43,579 nucleotides of DNA from an uncultured Cohaesibacter sp. (GTDB taxonomy: Bacteria; Pseudomonadota; Alphaproteobacteria; Rhizobiales; Cohaesibacteraceae): contig NZ_OY759871.1 in NCBI RefSeq assembly GCF_963662805.1, positions 1 to 43,579 on the forward strand, given 5' to 3'. The position numbers were made by a program, and so were the translations under genes. The stretch's first letter is position 1; each line of letters starts with the position of its first letter. Below the pieces are notes generated by a model. It did no database searches and had not been told where the DNA came from. It saw nothing but the letters and a program-made list of their open reading frames with translations. Of the stretch, positions 16,231-25,336 are shown piece by piece.

Positions 16231-18159
16231 TCAAGGGTTGAGCCACTGCTCGATTACGTCAATGAAATGATCAGCGAACTTCTTCTGCTTGGAGCTGCCG
16301 ACCCCGTGAATATGCAGAAAATCGGGGCGTGTGGTCGGCTTTTGAATGGCCATGTCAACCAGTGTGCGGTCGTTGAAAATCACGTAGGCCGGGACCTTGT
16401 GCTCGCGGGCGAGATCTGCCCGGGCGCTGCGCAGCGCTTCGAACAGGTCCTTGTCAGCGGCATCCAGCTCCGGCAGATCGCTCTTTGAGCGTTTCGGGCG
16501 CGAGAGTTCGGTCGGCCCCATGACATCGGTGCGGTAGGCAAAGCGCAGCATTCCGGTCTTCAGCTCGATCGCCTTGTCCGTGAGCTTCAGGGCCCCATGG
16601 CCCTGGATGTCGAGCTTGAGGAAATTGGCCGCAACCATCTGCCGCAGGATCGCCCGCCAGTCGTCCTTCGAGGTGCCTTGACCTGTGCCATGACATTTGA
16701 GCTTGTCATGGCCATATTTCTTGATTTTCTCGTGGGTCATGCCGCGCAGAATGTCGATGAGCTGCACGGCGCCAAAGCTCTCTCCGGTCGCTTCCGCCAC
16801 CTCGATCAGCTTGAGCGCCTCGACATTGCCGTCCTTGAGCTTTGGTGGATCAAGGCAGATGTCACAATTGCCGCACGGCTTGATGGTCTCGCCGAAATAG
16901 GTGAGTAGGGATTGTCGACGACAGCTCGGGGCCTCGCAATAGGCAATCAGGGCATCGAGACGCTTGTGCTCGCGGGCAAGGTGATCTTCCTCACCGCCTT
17001 CATTGTCAATGAAGGAGCGCCGCATCCGGATGTCATCAAGGCCGTAGAGCATCATCGCTTCCGATGGCTCGCCGTCGCGACCGGCTCGGCCGATTTCCTG
17101 CGCATAGGCCTCCATGTTGGACGGCAGGTTGGTGTGGAAGACATAGCGCACATCGGGCTTGTCGATGCCCATCCCGAACGCGATCGTCGCCACCATCACA
17201 GTTCCGCTTTCGCGCATGAAAAGCGCCTGATGGGCTGCACGGATATCCGACTCCATCCCCGCATGGTAGGCAAAGGCCTTGATGTCGTGCTCTTTGAGGA
17301 ACTCGGCCACTTCCTCGGTCTTGCGGCGGGACAGACAATAGATGATACCCGACTGGTCCCTGCGTGCCTCGACAAATTCGAGCAGCTGCTTTTTCCAGTC
17401 CTTGCGCAGGGTGACCGAGAGGCGAATGTTCGGCCGGTCAAACCCGGATACGATCACCGCTCCCTGCCGGGTGCCGTCGCTCGAGCGCGGGAAGAGCTTG
17501 TCCGCGATGTCCTCGCGGGTCGCATGATCTGCGGTGGCTGTCAGGGCCGCTATCGGGGCATTCGGGAAAAAGTCGGTGAGGCGCGTCAGACCCTCGTAGT
17601 CGGGGCGGAAACTCGGTCCCCAGCGCGAGATGCAGTGCGCCTCGTCAATCGCGATCAGTCTGACCGGCAGTTTTGCGAGCGCGGCGAGCATCCGTTCGGT
17701 CATCAGCCGTTCCGGCGCGATGTAGAGAAGCGAAATCTCCCCTGCCGCTACCTGCCGCCAGACGGCGACATTGGATTCGCGCGAACGAGAGGAATTGATC
17801 GTGTCCGCCGCAATCCCTGCAAGCTTGAGCGCCATCACCTGATCTTCCATCAAGGCAACCAGCGGCGAGACGACGAGTGTCAGGCCACCAAAGATCATAG
17901 CCGGGATCTGGAAACAGATGCTTTTGCCCATGCCCGTCGGCATGACGGCGAGGGTGCTTTGCCCATGGAGGAGGCTCTCGATCACCTCCGCCTGACGACC
18001 GCGAAACTGATCATAGCCATAGATGGTCTTGAGAACCTGAAGCGCCTGCTCGCCCGGAGATGCCTCGGCATCAAACACCGCCTTGCCATGTGGTGCGAAA
18101 AGATCTTCCTCGGGGGAGGCGAGATCGGTAGCAAGCGAGGTTTGGGCGGGTGGATTCAT
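16231..18159 (-). CDS. recQ: ATP-dependent DNA helicase RecQ
   Basis: 642 residues. Motif 0 is RGRQAEVI, Walker A is MPTGMGKSICFQ, motif II is IDEAHCISRWGPSFRPDY, motif IV is IIYCLSRRKTEEV and motif VI is QEIGRAGRDGEPS. The zinc-binding cysteines of the RQC region are C-R-R-Q...C-G-N-C-D-I-C. A winged-helix region follows, and a C-terminal HRDC domain (FEALRSARADLAREHKVPAYVIFNDRTL) ends the protein. It unwinds DNA 3'-5' in recombination repair. The ATG at 18159 is preferred over the GTG two codons upstream. About 25-30 N-terminal residues precede the helicase core. Confidence 0.96.
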   Translation of the reverse strand: MNPPAQTSLATDLASPEEDLFAPHGKAVFDAEASPGEQALQVLKTIYGYDQFRGRQAEVIESLLHGQSTLAVMPTGMGKSICFQIPAMIFGGLTLVVSPLVALMEDQVMALKLAGIAADTINSSRSRESNVAVWRQVAAGEISLLYIAPERLMTERMLAALAKLPVRLIAIDEAHCISRWGPSFRPDYEGLTRLTDFFPNAPIAALTATADHATREDIADKLFPRSSDGTRQGAVIVSGFDRPNIRLSVTLRKDWKKQLLEFVEARRDQSGIIYCLSRRKTEEVAEFLKEHDIKAFAYHAGMESDIRAAHQALFMRESGTVMVATIAFGMGIDKPDVRYVFHTNLPSNMEAYAQEIGRAGRDGEPSEAMMLYGLDDIRMRRSFIDNEGGEEDHLAREHKRLDALIAYCEAPSCRRQSLLTYFGETIKPCGNCDICLDPPKLKDGNVEALKLIEVAEATGESFGAVQLIDILRGMTHEKIKKYGHDKLKCHGTGQGTSKDDWRAILRQMVAANFLKLDIQGHGALKLTDKAIELKTGMLRFAYRTDVMGPTELSRPKRSKSDLPELDAADKDLFEALRSARADLAREHKVPAYVIFNDRTLVDMAIQKPTTRPDFLHIHGVGSSKQKKFADHFIDVIEQWLNP

Positions 18160-18319
18160 GGGCACATTTCTGATAGCGCAAAGGGAATTGGCTTCGCGAG
18201 CCTATCTGATTTGCAGGCAAGAGGTAAACCGTCAATGCACTGCACGGAGCGACCTGTGAAGAGCGATCCAGAATTGCTCTGACGCGATGAAAACCAGTGC
18301 AGGAATCGATGCGCTTAAG

Positions 18320-20350
18320 CTAGTCACGCAAGGACAGAGGTGGGCGCTTGTCGACCCCGTGTTCGGTCTTCTCCCATCGGTGCGGATCAAAGATCAGTTG
18401 GAAGAGCGCACGCCACGCCGCCGGTGTCATCGCCAGCCAATAGAGCGGCATGGACAGGACATGCCGCCATCCGAACCCGTAGCGCTTTGCGGTGGCCGAA
18501 TGGGCAAGCAGCATCATGCTCCCATACCCGAGAAACAGATTGAAGCTGTTCAGTGACATCAGCAGCCAATAGAAGGTCGCGTCGGTTCCCGAGTGCAGAA
18601 GCAGAGAGACGGCGGCCAGCGCGAAGGTGATGAAATAAACTGGATGGATCAGTGCCGACACCAGCATGCCGCCGATCAGCACCTGAAACGCCAGAAAGCG
18701 AAGGGGGCCCATCTCCTGCCACAGGCGGCGCGGTTCGCGCATATGCACAAGCCAGGTCTGCATCCAGCCCTTGAACCAGCGGGTCCTCTGTTTCAACCAA
18801 GCGCCATATTGAACGGGTGCTTCTTCCCACGTGTCGGTCTGTAGAATGCCGATGTGGTAGCCAAGGCGGGTCAAACGCATGCCGAGATCGGCATCCTCGG
18901 TAACGTTGAAGGGGTCCCACGCCCCAACCTCCCTCAACACAGCGGTTGGGAAATGATTGGAGGTGCCACCCAGAGGGACGGGGAGTTTTTCGGCAGACAG
19001 GAAGGGCAACAGGCCATCGAACAGGGCCGCATATTCCACCGCGAACTGCTGGCTGAAGAAGCCGCTCTTGAGGTTATCGATGGCGAGCCTGCCCTGCAGG
19101 CATCCAATGGAAGCCCCTTCTTTCTGCATCCGCAGTGCCGCTTCACGCAATTGCAACGGGTGCGGTCGGTCTTCGGCATCATAAACCGCAACGAGCTCTG
19201 AGCTGACAAAGGACAGGGCGTAATTGAGCGCTTTCGGTTTGGTACGAGGGCCATCCACCGGAATTGTGACGATCGAGAACAGGGGCGGCGGGTCGAGCGC
19301 AGTCAGCGCCGCGCGTGTTTCCTCGTCATCCGCCTCGACCAGAAGCATGATCGTCAGCTTGTCTGCGGGATAGTCGATCCGGGACAGCGCAGCAACAAGC
19401 TCGGTCACCACAGCCGCTTCGCGATAGAGGGGCACCAGCAGGCTGTAGCTGGGCCACGATTGATCGGGCTGGGCCGTCTTTAACAGAGCCTCGAACTCGG
19501 ATCGTCGCATCGTCTCGACGGTTCGGCGACGCAACCACGCCAGCAAGCGAAGAGACGAGATCGACACGAAGATGAACACACTGAGCAGATTGAACAGAAC
19601 GGCCAGTGGCGCCGACCAGAGGCTGCCCGCCAGCACCATACCAACGCCAAAAAGGAAATAGAGGATATGTCTTGCACGTGCGGGGTGATGGGACGAGAGT
19701 TGCGGCATCTCCTGCCGCAGACGATAGACATTTGTCCGCAGCGCCTGATCGCTCAGGAGATCTCGCCTCGTTGAAAGAAACAGGCTGGGACTGGTCAGGC
19801 GAATGCGCTGCCTCAAAGCCGGATTGGCTTTGAGCTGCGCTTCCAATAGGTCAAGTGCTTCCCCTTGCGGTGCGCAAACCAGATAGCTCTCAGGCAGGAG
19901 CGCTAGGTCGTTCGGTGTGACGCGCGGCTTCATGATACGGCAATTGATCGTCTCCAGCGCATCAAGCGGTTGATCCGGTGAGACATCATGCAGTGCCTCC
20001 AGCTCGGCTTCCTCTAGATAGGGAACACCGAGCCTTTGCGCCGCCGCATGGAAATAGAGCCGCTCGCTGAGCCGCCCGGTGCGGATCCAGTGACTTGCCA
20101 GATCGTAGTTGGAATGCGCCCGTTGGTGACTGGAAGACAGGGCACCGATCTTTTCCGCTGTCAACCGTCCACGGCAGAGGAGCGAGAGATGGAAAGGAAG
20201 GGACTCAGGCCCCTGAGTCTGCCCTTCCTGCGCGAGATCGCGTTGAAGAATAATCGCCTCAGACAACGGTTGTGCCGTTGTCGCTGCGGGGGATCGGTCA
20301 CCGCTTTGGCCAGCAGAAGGCTTTTTCTGGTCTGACGACAAAAATGTCAT
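18320..20350 (-). CDS. Family 2 glycosyltransferase with an N-terminal MshEN/T2SSE_N-like region
   Basis: 676 residues. Residues about 30-200 show repeated short helices (LASHWIRTGRLSERLYFHAA, RLGVPYLEEAE, LALLPESYLVCAPQGEAL) that resemble the N-terminal domain of type II/IV secretion ATPases (MshEN), a fold known to bind c-di-GMP in some proteins. Two membrane helices follow (about 228-270). The GT2 domain then has D-A-E-D (391-394), TEDADLGMRL and the QxxRW motif QRTRWFKGW typical of processive cellulose-synthase-like enzymes, followed by three or four C-terminal helices. It should make or export a beta-linked polysaccharide at the inner membrane. Product and donor are not known. Confidence 0.85.
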   Translation of the reverse strand: MTFLSSDQKKPSAGQSGDRSPAATTAQPLSEAIILQRDLAQEGQTQGPESLPFHLSLLCRGRLTAEKIGALSSSHQRAHSNYDLASHWIRTGRLSERLYFHAAAQRLGVPYLEEAELEALHDVSPDQPLDALETINCRIMKPRVTPNDLALLPESYLVCAPQGEALDLLEAQLKANPALRQRIRLTSPSLFLSTRRDLLSDQALRTNVYRLRQEMPQLSSHHPARARHILYFLFGVGMVLAGSLWSAPLAVLFNLLSVFIFVSISSLRLLAWLRRRTVETMRRSEFEALLKTAQPDQSWPSYSLLVPLYREAAVVTELVAALSRIDYPADKLTIMLLVEADDEETRAALTALDPPPLFSIVTIPVDGPRTKPKALNYALSFVSSELVAVYDAEDRPHPLQLREAALRMQKEGASIGCLQGRLAIDNLKSGFFSQQFAVEYAALFDGLLPFLSAEKLPVPLGGTSNHFPTAVLREVGAWDPFNVTEDADLGMRLTRLGYHIGILQTDTWEEAPVQYGAWLKQRTRWFKGWMQTWLVHMREPRRLWQEMGPLRFLAFQVLIGGMLVSALIHPVYFITFALAAVSLLLHSGTDATFYWLLMSLNSFNLFLGYGSMMLLAHSATAKRYGFGWRHVLSMPLYWLAMTPAAWRALFQLIFDPHRWEKTEHGVDKRPPLSLRD

Positions 20351-20556
20351 GACAGGTCCCGCGCAATGCCTTTATATCGAGTCGATGAAATGGCAGACTG
20401 ATTTCGGATATTGGGTTTCAATACCTAGAATTGTGGCATACGGGGTTTACAATTTCAATGTTTGGTTTTCAAGTCTCGACAACCGGTGATGGTGTCTGGC
20501 TCAGCCAGATTGCGCGTGTGGTTCGTGTCGAGAGATCGCTCGATTTTCGGGAATTG

Positions 20557-21567
20557 ATGATGAAAATCAGGATGTTGATTTTTCTTTCGCTCATGGCTGT
20601 CTTTCTGGTGGGGTCTTTGTCTGGCCTGAAGGCTGTGGCGCAGGAAACAAACGCTCCGGTTGCCGAGGAATCCCAGATTGCGCCGTCCGAGGAAGAAGAC
20701 GAGGCGGACACCGAGTCGCAAGGGGACGTTGGGGCCAATGTCAATTTGCGGAACAGGCCAACCCAGTCCAGCGCTCCGGTTGCCAGCGAGGAATGGGCCA
20801 AGGCGGGCTTCACCGGCTTCATCAATTCCCGGCAGAGACTGGCCCAACCCGATCAGGAGCTTCTGGACCGAGGCCTGCGCCTGCTGACCACCGATGACTT
20901 TCCCTATTTCAATTTTCGCCGTGGTGACGGAGAGCCCGAAGGATATCATGTGGAGCTGGTGCGCAGCCTGTGCGAAGAGCTCAACATTGCCTGCACCCTG
21001 AAGATCGTGCCTTTCTCCTCCATTCCGTTCCTGCTTGATGGCGGTTCCGCCGATGTCGCCGTTGCCGGACTGGCGATCCACCCCAGCCTTCTTGAAACCC
21101 TCGGCTTTTCCAACATCTACCTGCAGCGCCCGGCGCGCTTTGTTCGCCTCAAGGAAGAGTTCGTCCGCGTCGATGCCCACTCGCTGGATGGTCAGCCTGT
21201 CGCAGTGCAGGGTGGCTCGGCCCATGAAGCCTATCTGAAGGCCTACTTCCCAAACATCAACCGCGTGCCGGTCACCGACCTTCAGGCCGCCCGGCGCATT
21301 CTGACCGACAAGACCGTCAAGGCCATCTTCGGCGATGCCTTCCAGCTGCTGCCACTGGTCTCGAACGCCAACAGCCCTCTGATCTTCGCCGGCAAGCCCT
21401 ATTACGATTCCCATTTCTTCGGTGACGGCATGGCGATGGCCTATGCCCGCAATCAAGCCGGACTGGGGGATTTGCTGAACTATGGGCTTTTGAAGCTGGA
21501 ACAGAAGGGGCGCCTCGCCGAACTTTATGCCCGGCACTTCGCCCTTGATGTCTATGCCACCTATTGA
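20557..21567 (+). CDS. Periplasmic family 3 solute-binding protein-like (amino-acid ABC type)
   Basis: About 336 residues. A signal peptide (FLSLMAVFLVGSLSGLKAVAQ) is followed by a low-complexity acidic/Pro-rich linker (about 30-70, EESQIAPSEEEDEADTES), then a type II periplasmic binding domain: LRLLTTDDFPYFNF, PEGYHVELVRSLCEELNI, LDGGSADVAVAGLAI, GQPVAVQGGSAHEAYL and GDAFQLLPLV. This is the SBP_bac_3 pattern of polar amino acid binders. No permease or ATPase gene is adjacent, so it may act with a transporter encoded elsewhere or as a sensor. Two overlapping ATGs (20557, 20560) follow GGGAA; an upstream start at 20431 would bury the signal peptide and is unlikely. Confidence 0.85.
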   Translation: MMKIRMLIFLSLMAVFLVGSLSGLKAVAQETNAPVAEESQIAPSEEEDEADTESQGDVGANVNLRNRPTQSSAPVASEEWAKAGFTGFINSRQRLAQPDQELLDRGLRLLTTDDFPYFNFRRGDGEPEGYHVELVRSLCEELNIACTLKIVPFSSIPFLLDGGSADVAVAGLAIHPSLLETLGFSNIYLQRPARFVRLKEEFVRVDAHSLDGQPVAVQGGSAHEAYLKAYFPNINRVPVTDLQAARRILTDKTVKAIFGDAFQLLPLVSNANSPLIFAGKPYYDSHFFGDGMAMAYARNQAGLGDLLNYGLLKLEQKGRLAELYARHFALDVYATY

Positions 21568-21593
21568 GTGAACAGGGCCACGGGCGTCAATCC

Positions 21594-22412
21594 CTATCGA
21601 TTGCGAAACGGCAGCAGGATCGACCAGAGGAACTGGCCCGGTTTCTCGCTCTGATACCGGTTGAGACCGATGGTCATCTCCTCATGGCCTGCACCGGGCT
21701 GGGCGATATAGGTGCCGAACATCCGATCCCAGATCGACAGGTTGAAGCCGTAATTGGAGTTGGTCTCCCGTGGCGTCACCGAGTGATGGACCCGGTGCAT
21801 GTCCGGCGTCACCACAAGCAGCCGTAATACAGCATCGGCGCGTTTGGACAGCCGCACGTTGGCGTGGTTGAAGAGGGCCGCAGCATTGAGCACAGCCTCG
21901 AAGATGAACACCGAAACCGCAGGCGCTCCAAAGACGATCACCCAGGCGCATTTGTAGACAAGCGACAACAGGATCTCGATGGGATGGAACCTGAGGGCGG
22001 TCGAAACATCAATGTCCCGGTCGGCATGATGCACCTGATGCAGCCGCCAGAAAACCGGAATGATGTGCGAGAGAAGATGCTGCAGCCAGATGGCAAAATC
22101 CAAAATAATGAAGGCAATCAGCACCGACAGCCAGCCGGGCAGGGCAATCCAGTTGAGCAGACCCCAGCCCTGTTCAGTGGCATAGAGAGCCACCCCGATC
22201 GGCAGAATCGGCATGATGAGGCGCACGATCACCGTATCGAGCACCACAATGCCCCAGTTGGTGATCCAGCGTCGGCCTTTGGGTAGCGCTCGTTCACGTT
22301 TCGGCAAAGCCCATTCAGCGATGGCCATGACAATGAAGGTCGCAGCAAAAATGCCAAGGCGCAGGCTGTTCTCGTCAAGGCCGAGAAAGGAAAAAAGACT
22401 CTCTTGCATCAT
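21594..22412 (-). CDS. Sterol desaturase / fatty acid hydroxylase family membrane protein
   Basis: About 272 residues. The histidine clusters of the di-iron integral membrane hydroxylases are present: WLQHLLSHIIPVFWRLHQVHHADRDID and later VVTPDMHRVHHS, embedded in several hydrophobic helices. Such enzymes insert hydroxyl groups or double bases into lipids; the substrate is not predictable. Two adjacent ATGs (22412, 22409) lie behind GCGGAG; the longer frame to 22466 lacks such a site. It converges with the binding-protein gene, leaving 26 bp between stop codons. Confidence 0.9.
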   Translation of the reverse strand: MMQESLFSFLGLDENSLRLGIFAATFIVMAIAEWALPKRERALPKGRRWITNWGIVVLDTVIVRLIMPILPIGVALYATEQGWGLLNWIALPGWLSVLIAFIILDFAIWLQHLLSHIIPVFWRLHQVHHADRDIDVSTALRFHPIEILLSLVYKCAWVIVFGAPAVSVFIFEAVLNAAALFNHANVRLSKRADAVLRLLVVTPDMHRVHHSVTPRETNSNYGFNLSIWDRMFGTYIAQPGAGHEEMTIGLNRYQSEKPGQFLWSILLPFRNR

Positions 22413-22619
22413 GCACTCCGCTTGCGCCGTGGTCGTTAGCACTCTCTTATATTCATCTGAGCGCAATTAATAACCAAAGAGGATTATCGCCGCAAATCGC
22501 TTTTTGGCCAATCTGACTCACTTTGTTGTGACGCTCAAAGGTCGGCGCTCTTGGCCTTTGGTCGCGAAGCTGATAGGAAGACGATCCCGAAACGCCACAT
22601 ATGCGAATGAGCCTCAGCC

Positions 22620-23372
22620 ATGTCCGACCCCACTCCGATTACCGCCGACAGCCCTTTTGATTTTTTGATCACCGAGCCAGAGGGCGACGTGAGAGCCGTC
22701 ATGCTGTTGGCCCATGGATCGGGTGGCGCGATGGATTCCCCCTTCATGGAGCGGATTGCCAACCTGCTCACCGGCAAGGGCATCGTCGTTGCCCGCTTTG
22801 AATTTTCCTATATGGCACGGCGGCGGGTCGATGGCAAAAGACGCCCTTCCGGCAGAGCCGAGAAATGGACCCACCATTATTTCCGCGCGGTCGAGGAATT
22901 GCTCGAGGGCGAGCGCTGGAAAAGTGAGTGGGATGGTCTGCCGGTCATCATCGGCGGCAAGAGCATGGGTGGCCGGATCGCGGCCATGCTGGCCGGTGAC
23001 GAAGAACTGCCTCTGGCGGTCAAGGGCGTCGCGGTCTTTGGCTATCCGTTCCACCCGATCGGCAAGTCCGAGCCGGAGAACTGGCGTCTTGAGCCTCTGG
23101 AGAAGAGCCTGTTGCCGATCCTGATCTGTCAGGGCGAGCGCGATGATTTCGGTTGGTGGTATGAAGTGGACGCGATTGACTTGCCGCCACAGGTCTCGCT
23201 TGAATGGATCACCGATGGCAGCCATGATCTTGGCCCCACCGGCAAGTCCGAGGCGACCCTCAAGAGCAACCTCGAAATGGCGTCCACACTGGCCGCCGAC
23301 TTTGCCGCCAGCCCGCCGGTTCTGACGATTTCCTTCGAGGGTGACAGCTTCGATCCGGGCGAAGAGGACTAA
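22620..23372 (+). CDS. Alpha/beta hydrolase, KANSL3/Tex30 type
   Basis: 250 residues without signal peptide. The fold is shown by VMLLAHGSGGAMDSPFM (oxyanion loop), GIVVARFEFSYMARRR, the nucleophile elbow GGKSMGGRIAA, LPILICQGERDDFG (acid) and DGSHDLGP (histidine). This is the pattern of the Tex30/KANSL3-like dienelactone-hydrolase group, whose bacterial members are uncharacterised. It is divergent from the hydroxylase gene and ends 3 bp before the convergent DUF930 gene. Confidence 0.88.
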   Translation: MSDPTPITADSPFDFLITEPEGDVRAVMLLAHGSGGAMDSPFMERIANLLTGKGIVVARFEFSYMARRRVDGKRRPSGRAEKWTHHYFRAVEELLEGERWKSEWDGLPVIIGGKSMGGRIAAMLAGDEELPLAVKGVAVFGYPFHPIGKSEPENWRLEPLEKSLLPILICQGERDDFGWWYEVDAIDLPPQVSLEWITDGSHDLGPTGKSEATLKSNLEMASTLAADFAASPPVLTISFEGDSFDPGEED

Positions 23373-23375
23373 AGC

Positions 23376-24083
23376 TCACTTATACTCGGTCAAGTCATAT
23401 TGTTCCCACTGATCCTTGGGAACAATGACGCCGACGAGAAACGAAAAGTTGACTACATTCTTGCGGTCGTCTGACAACACGCAATCGTATTTCAGCCGGT
23501 GCCAGTTCTCTTTGCTCCAGAAGGCTGCGCCGTCAGCGATGATCCGGTTGCCTTCATAGCGTACCTCCTCGAACGTGTAGGAGACCATGCGCTCGGGAAC
23601 ATAGCTGCTGTTCCAGGCGCGGATCTGTTCCAGCGCCTCAAGATCACACAATTGATCCTCCTGCTCCTCGTTGGTCAGCCCATAGAATTCCTTGCGCCCC
23701 TCGGCATTGGCCGGGTCCGACAGCAGTGATGCGGACATCAGCCTTGACGCCCGCACCATCGGTCGCGGGGCTCTGAAATCCGTTGGCAGCTGAAGGGATT
23801 GTTGCTGAGTGGGCGACTCTTCTGGAACGTGAGCGGGTGGCACAGCCGCAAGGCCATCATTCGGGGCAGTCGGGGCTGGTTCAGGCGGGGAAGGAGACAA
23901 TTGCGCAAACGGGATGAACTCGACCTCGATACGCCTTTCTTCGGTCTCATCCGCATCCGGAATGATTTCGGGCATTACTGACAAGAGGGCAAAGGCCAAC
24001 AATCCATGCAGGGACAAGGAGGCCGCAAGGGTCAGGCCATAAGACCGATCCTTCTCGTCCTCACTGTTTGGCAATGCCTGCAT
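23376..24083 (-). CDS. DUF930 domain protein, membrane-anchored
   Basis: About 235 residues from the ATG at 24083 (a GTG lies two codons upstream; GAGGG precedes). There is one N-terminal membrane helix (about 17-40, LTLAASLSLHGLLAFALLSV), then a proline-rich linker (SPSPPEPAPTAP), a layout reminiscent of TonB-like energy transducers. The C-terminal 100 residues carry the DUF930 pattern LCDLEALEQIRAWN...PERMVSYTF...GAAFWSKENWHRLKYDC...FSFLVGVIVPKDQW. The function of DUF930 is unknown; it is frequent in Rhizobiales. The domain is probably periplasmic. Confidence 0.82.
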   Translation of the reverse strand: MQALPNSEDEKDRSYGLTLAASLSLHGLLAFALLSVMPEIIPDADETEERRIEVEFIPFAQLSPSPPEPAPTAPNDGLAAVPPAHVPEESPTQQQSLQLPTDFRAPRPMVRASRLMSASLLSDPANAEGRKEFYGLTNEEQEDQLCDLEALEQIRAWNSSYVPERMVSYTFEEVRYEGNRIIADGAAFWSKENWHRLKYDCVLSDDRKNVVNFSFLVGVIVPKDQWEQYDLTEYK

Positions 24084-24262
24084 GGACACCAGCCCTCGGG
24101 TCTGACGCGGAACTCATCGGCTCCATAACGGCCCGGATTGTATCATCTTTTGCTGTGGCGGAAGCGCTGATGCGGCAGGCTCCGATGCCGTCTGCCTAGG
24201 CGTCGATTAAGGCAGAAACACGACCTGATGATCAGGTGCGACGGGCTGTCCCAAGACGCCGG

Positions 24263-24901
24263 TCAGGCCGGATCAAAGGGAAGATCGGCTTGCGGGTCGG
24301 AGCGATCCTTGTCTCCCAGATCCTTGACCGCCCAATGCTTGCGGCACAGTGAGACATAGGATTCCTCACCGCCAATCACCACCTGAGCGCCTTCCTCGAT
24401 GATCTTTCCGTCCCTGTCGATCCGCACCACCATCGAAGCCTTGCGCCCGCACCAGCAGATCGTTCGGGCCTCGCGCAGCACGTCTGCGAGCGCCAGCAAC
24501 TGTTTGGAACCGGTGAAAAGCTTGCCCTGAAAATCGGTCCGGAGGCCGTAGCACATCACCGGAATTCGGAGATCGTCCGCCACGCGGCACAATTGCCAGA
24601 CCTGATCTTCCGTGAGGAATTGCGCTTCATCGAAAAAGATGCAGTCGGGCTTTTTCTCGCCCGATGCAACGTCATATTGCGCGCTGACATGGGCGAAGAG
24701 GTCGGTGTCGGCCTTGAAGATGAAGGCTTCTGCCGACAGGCCGATGCGTGAAGAAATCTCCCCCACTCGCGTCCGGTTATCGAGTGCCGCAGTATAGAGC
24801 AGCGTTCGCATGCCCCGTTCGACATAGTTGTAGGAAGCCTGCAGCAGCAAGGTGGATTTGCCGGCATTCATCGCCGAATAGGTGAAATAGAGCTTGGACA
24901 T
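24263..24901 (-). CDS. tdk: Thymidine kinase (type II)
   Basis: 212 residues. The P-loop reads SAMNAGKSTLLLQA, Walker B is CIFFDEAQFLT, and the lasso/zinc region has C-W-C-G-R-K-A and the late C-R-K-H pair. The thymidine-binding strand VVIGGEESYVSLCRKHW is intact. It phosphorylates thymidine in the salvage pathway. The ATG at 24901 follows a purine-rich stretch. It is transcribed alone; the DUF930 gene ahead of it reads leftward and away. Confidence 0.96.
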   Translation of the reverse strand: MSKLYFTYSAMNAGKSTLLLQASYNYVERGMRTLLYTAALDNRTRVGEISSRIGLSAEAFIFKADTDLFAHVSAQYDVASGEKKPDCIFFDEAQFLTEDQVWQLCRVADDLRIPVMCYGLRTDFQGKLFTGSKQLLALADVLREARTICWCGRKASMVVRIDRDGKIIEEGAQVVIGGEESYVSLCRKHWAVKDLGDKDRSDPQADLPFDPA

Positions 24902-25336
24902 CGCTTGATCCGCCCGGCTTGCAGAAAAGAAGATCTGCCCTTGCTAGAACGGGCGCGCAGATTCGGCAAGCCCTCGACGCGACGCAAGAGCGCATTGCGC
25001 CCTCGTGTGTGGATGGCCAGCAAAAGTTGGTCGAGCAATCTTGTTGTGGCCAGCTGTCGCTTCAAAGCACATGTGTCCACCGAGAAGTGTTGAAAAATTA
25101 CTACACATTGGATTTGCGCAAATCACAAATTGATTGAAGCTGTCCGGGGGCTTCCAGTAGAGAAGCAATTTGTGTTTTTATATTCTGCCAAATAACCCCA
25201 ATCGAGATAGTGTTGGCGGAACTTAAAAGCAATTCTACAAATTCAGGGTGTACTATCAATAGGCCTAATCTAAGATTGACTGGCAATGCTTATCGGTTCA
25301 CATTCTCACCAGTTAATAACTTTCTAAGGCGAGAAA
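24902..25336. other. Gap between tdk and the HAD gene, entry to an AT-rich segment
   Basis: The first 170 bp have the base composition of the host chromosome. From about 25080 the sequence turns clearly A/T-rich and stays so through the HAD gene. A TTGACT at about 25277 could serve as a -35, without a good -10. No gene, terminator or att-like repeat was recognised. Confidence 0.5.

Noticed and set aside
16912..18282. 456-codon plus-strand frame opposite recQ
   Set aside because: RecQ motifs are complete on the minus strand; this frame has no family signature or ribosome site.
20455..21537. 360-codon minus-strand frame opposite the family 3 binding protein
   Set aside because: It is a shadow of a gene with a clear signal peptide and binding-protein motifs on the plus strand.
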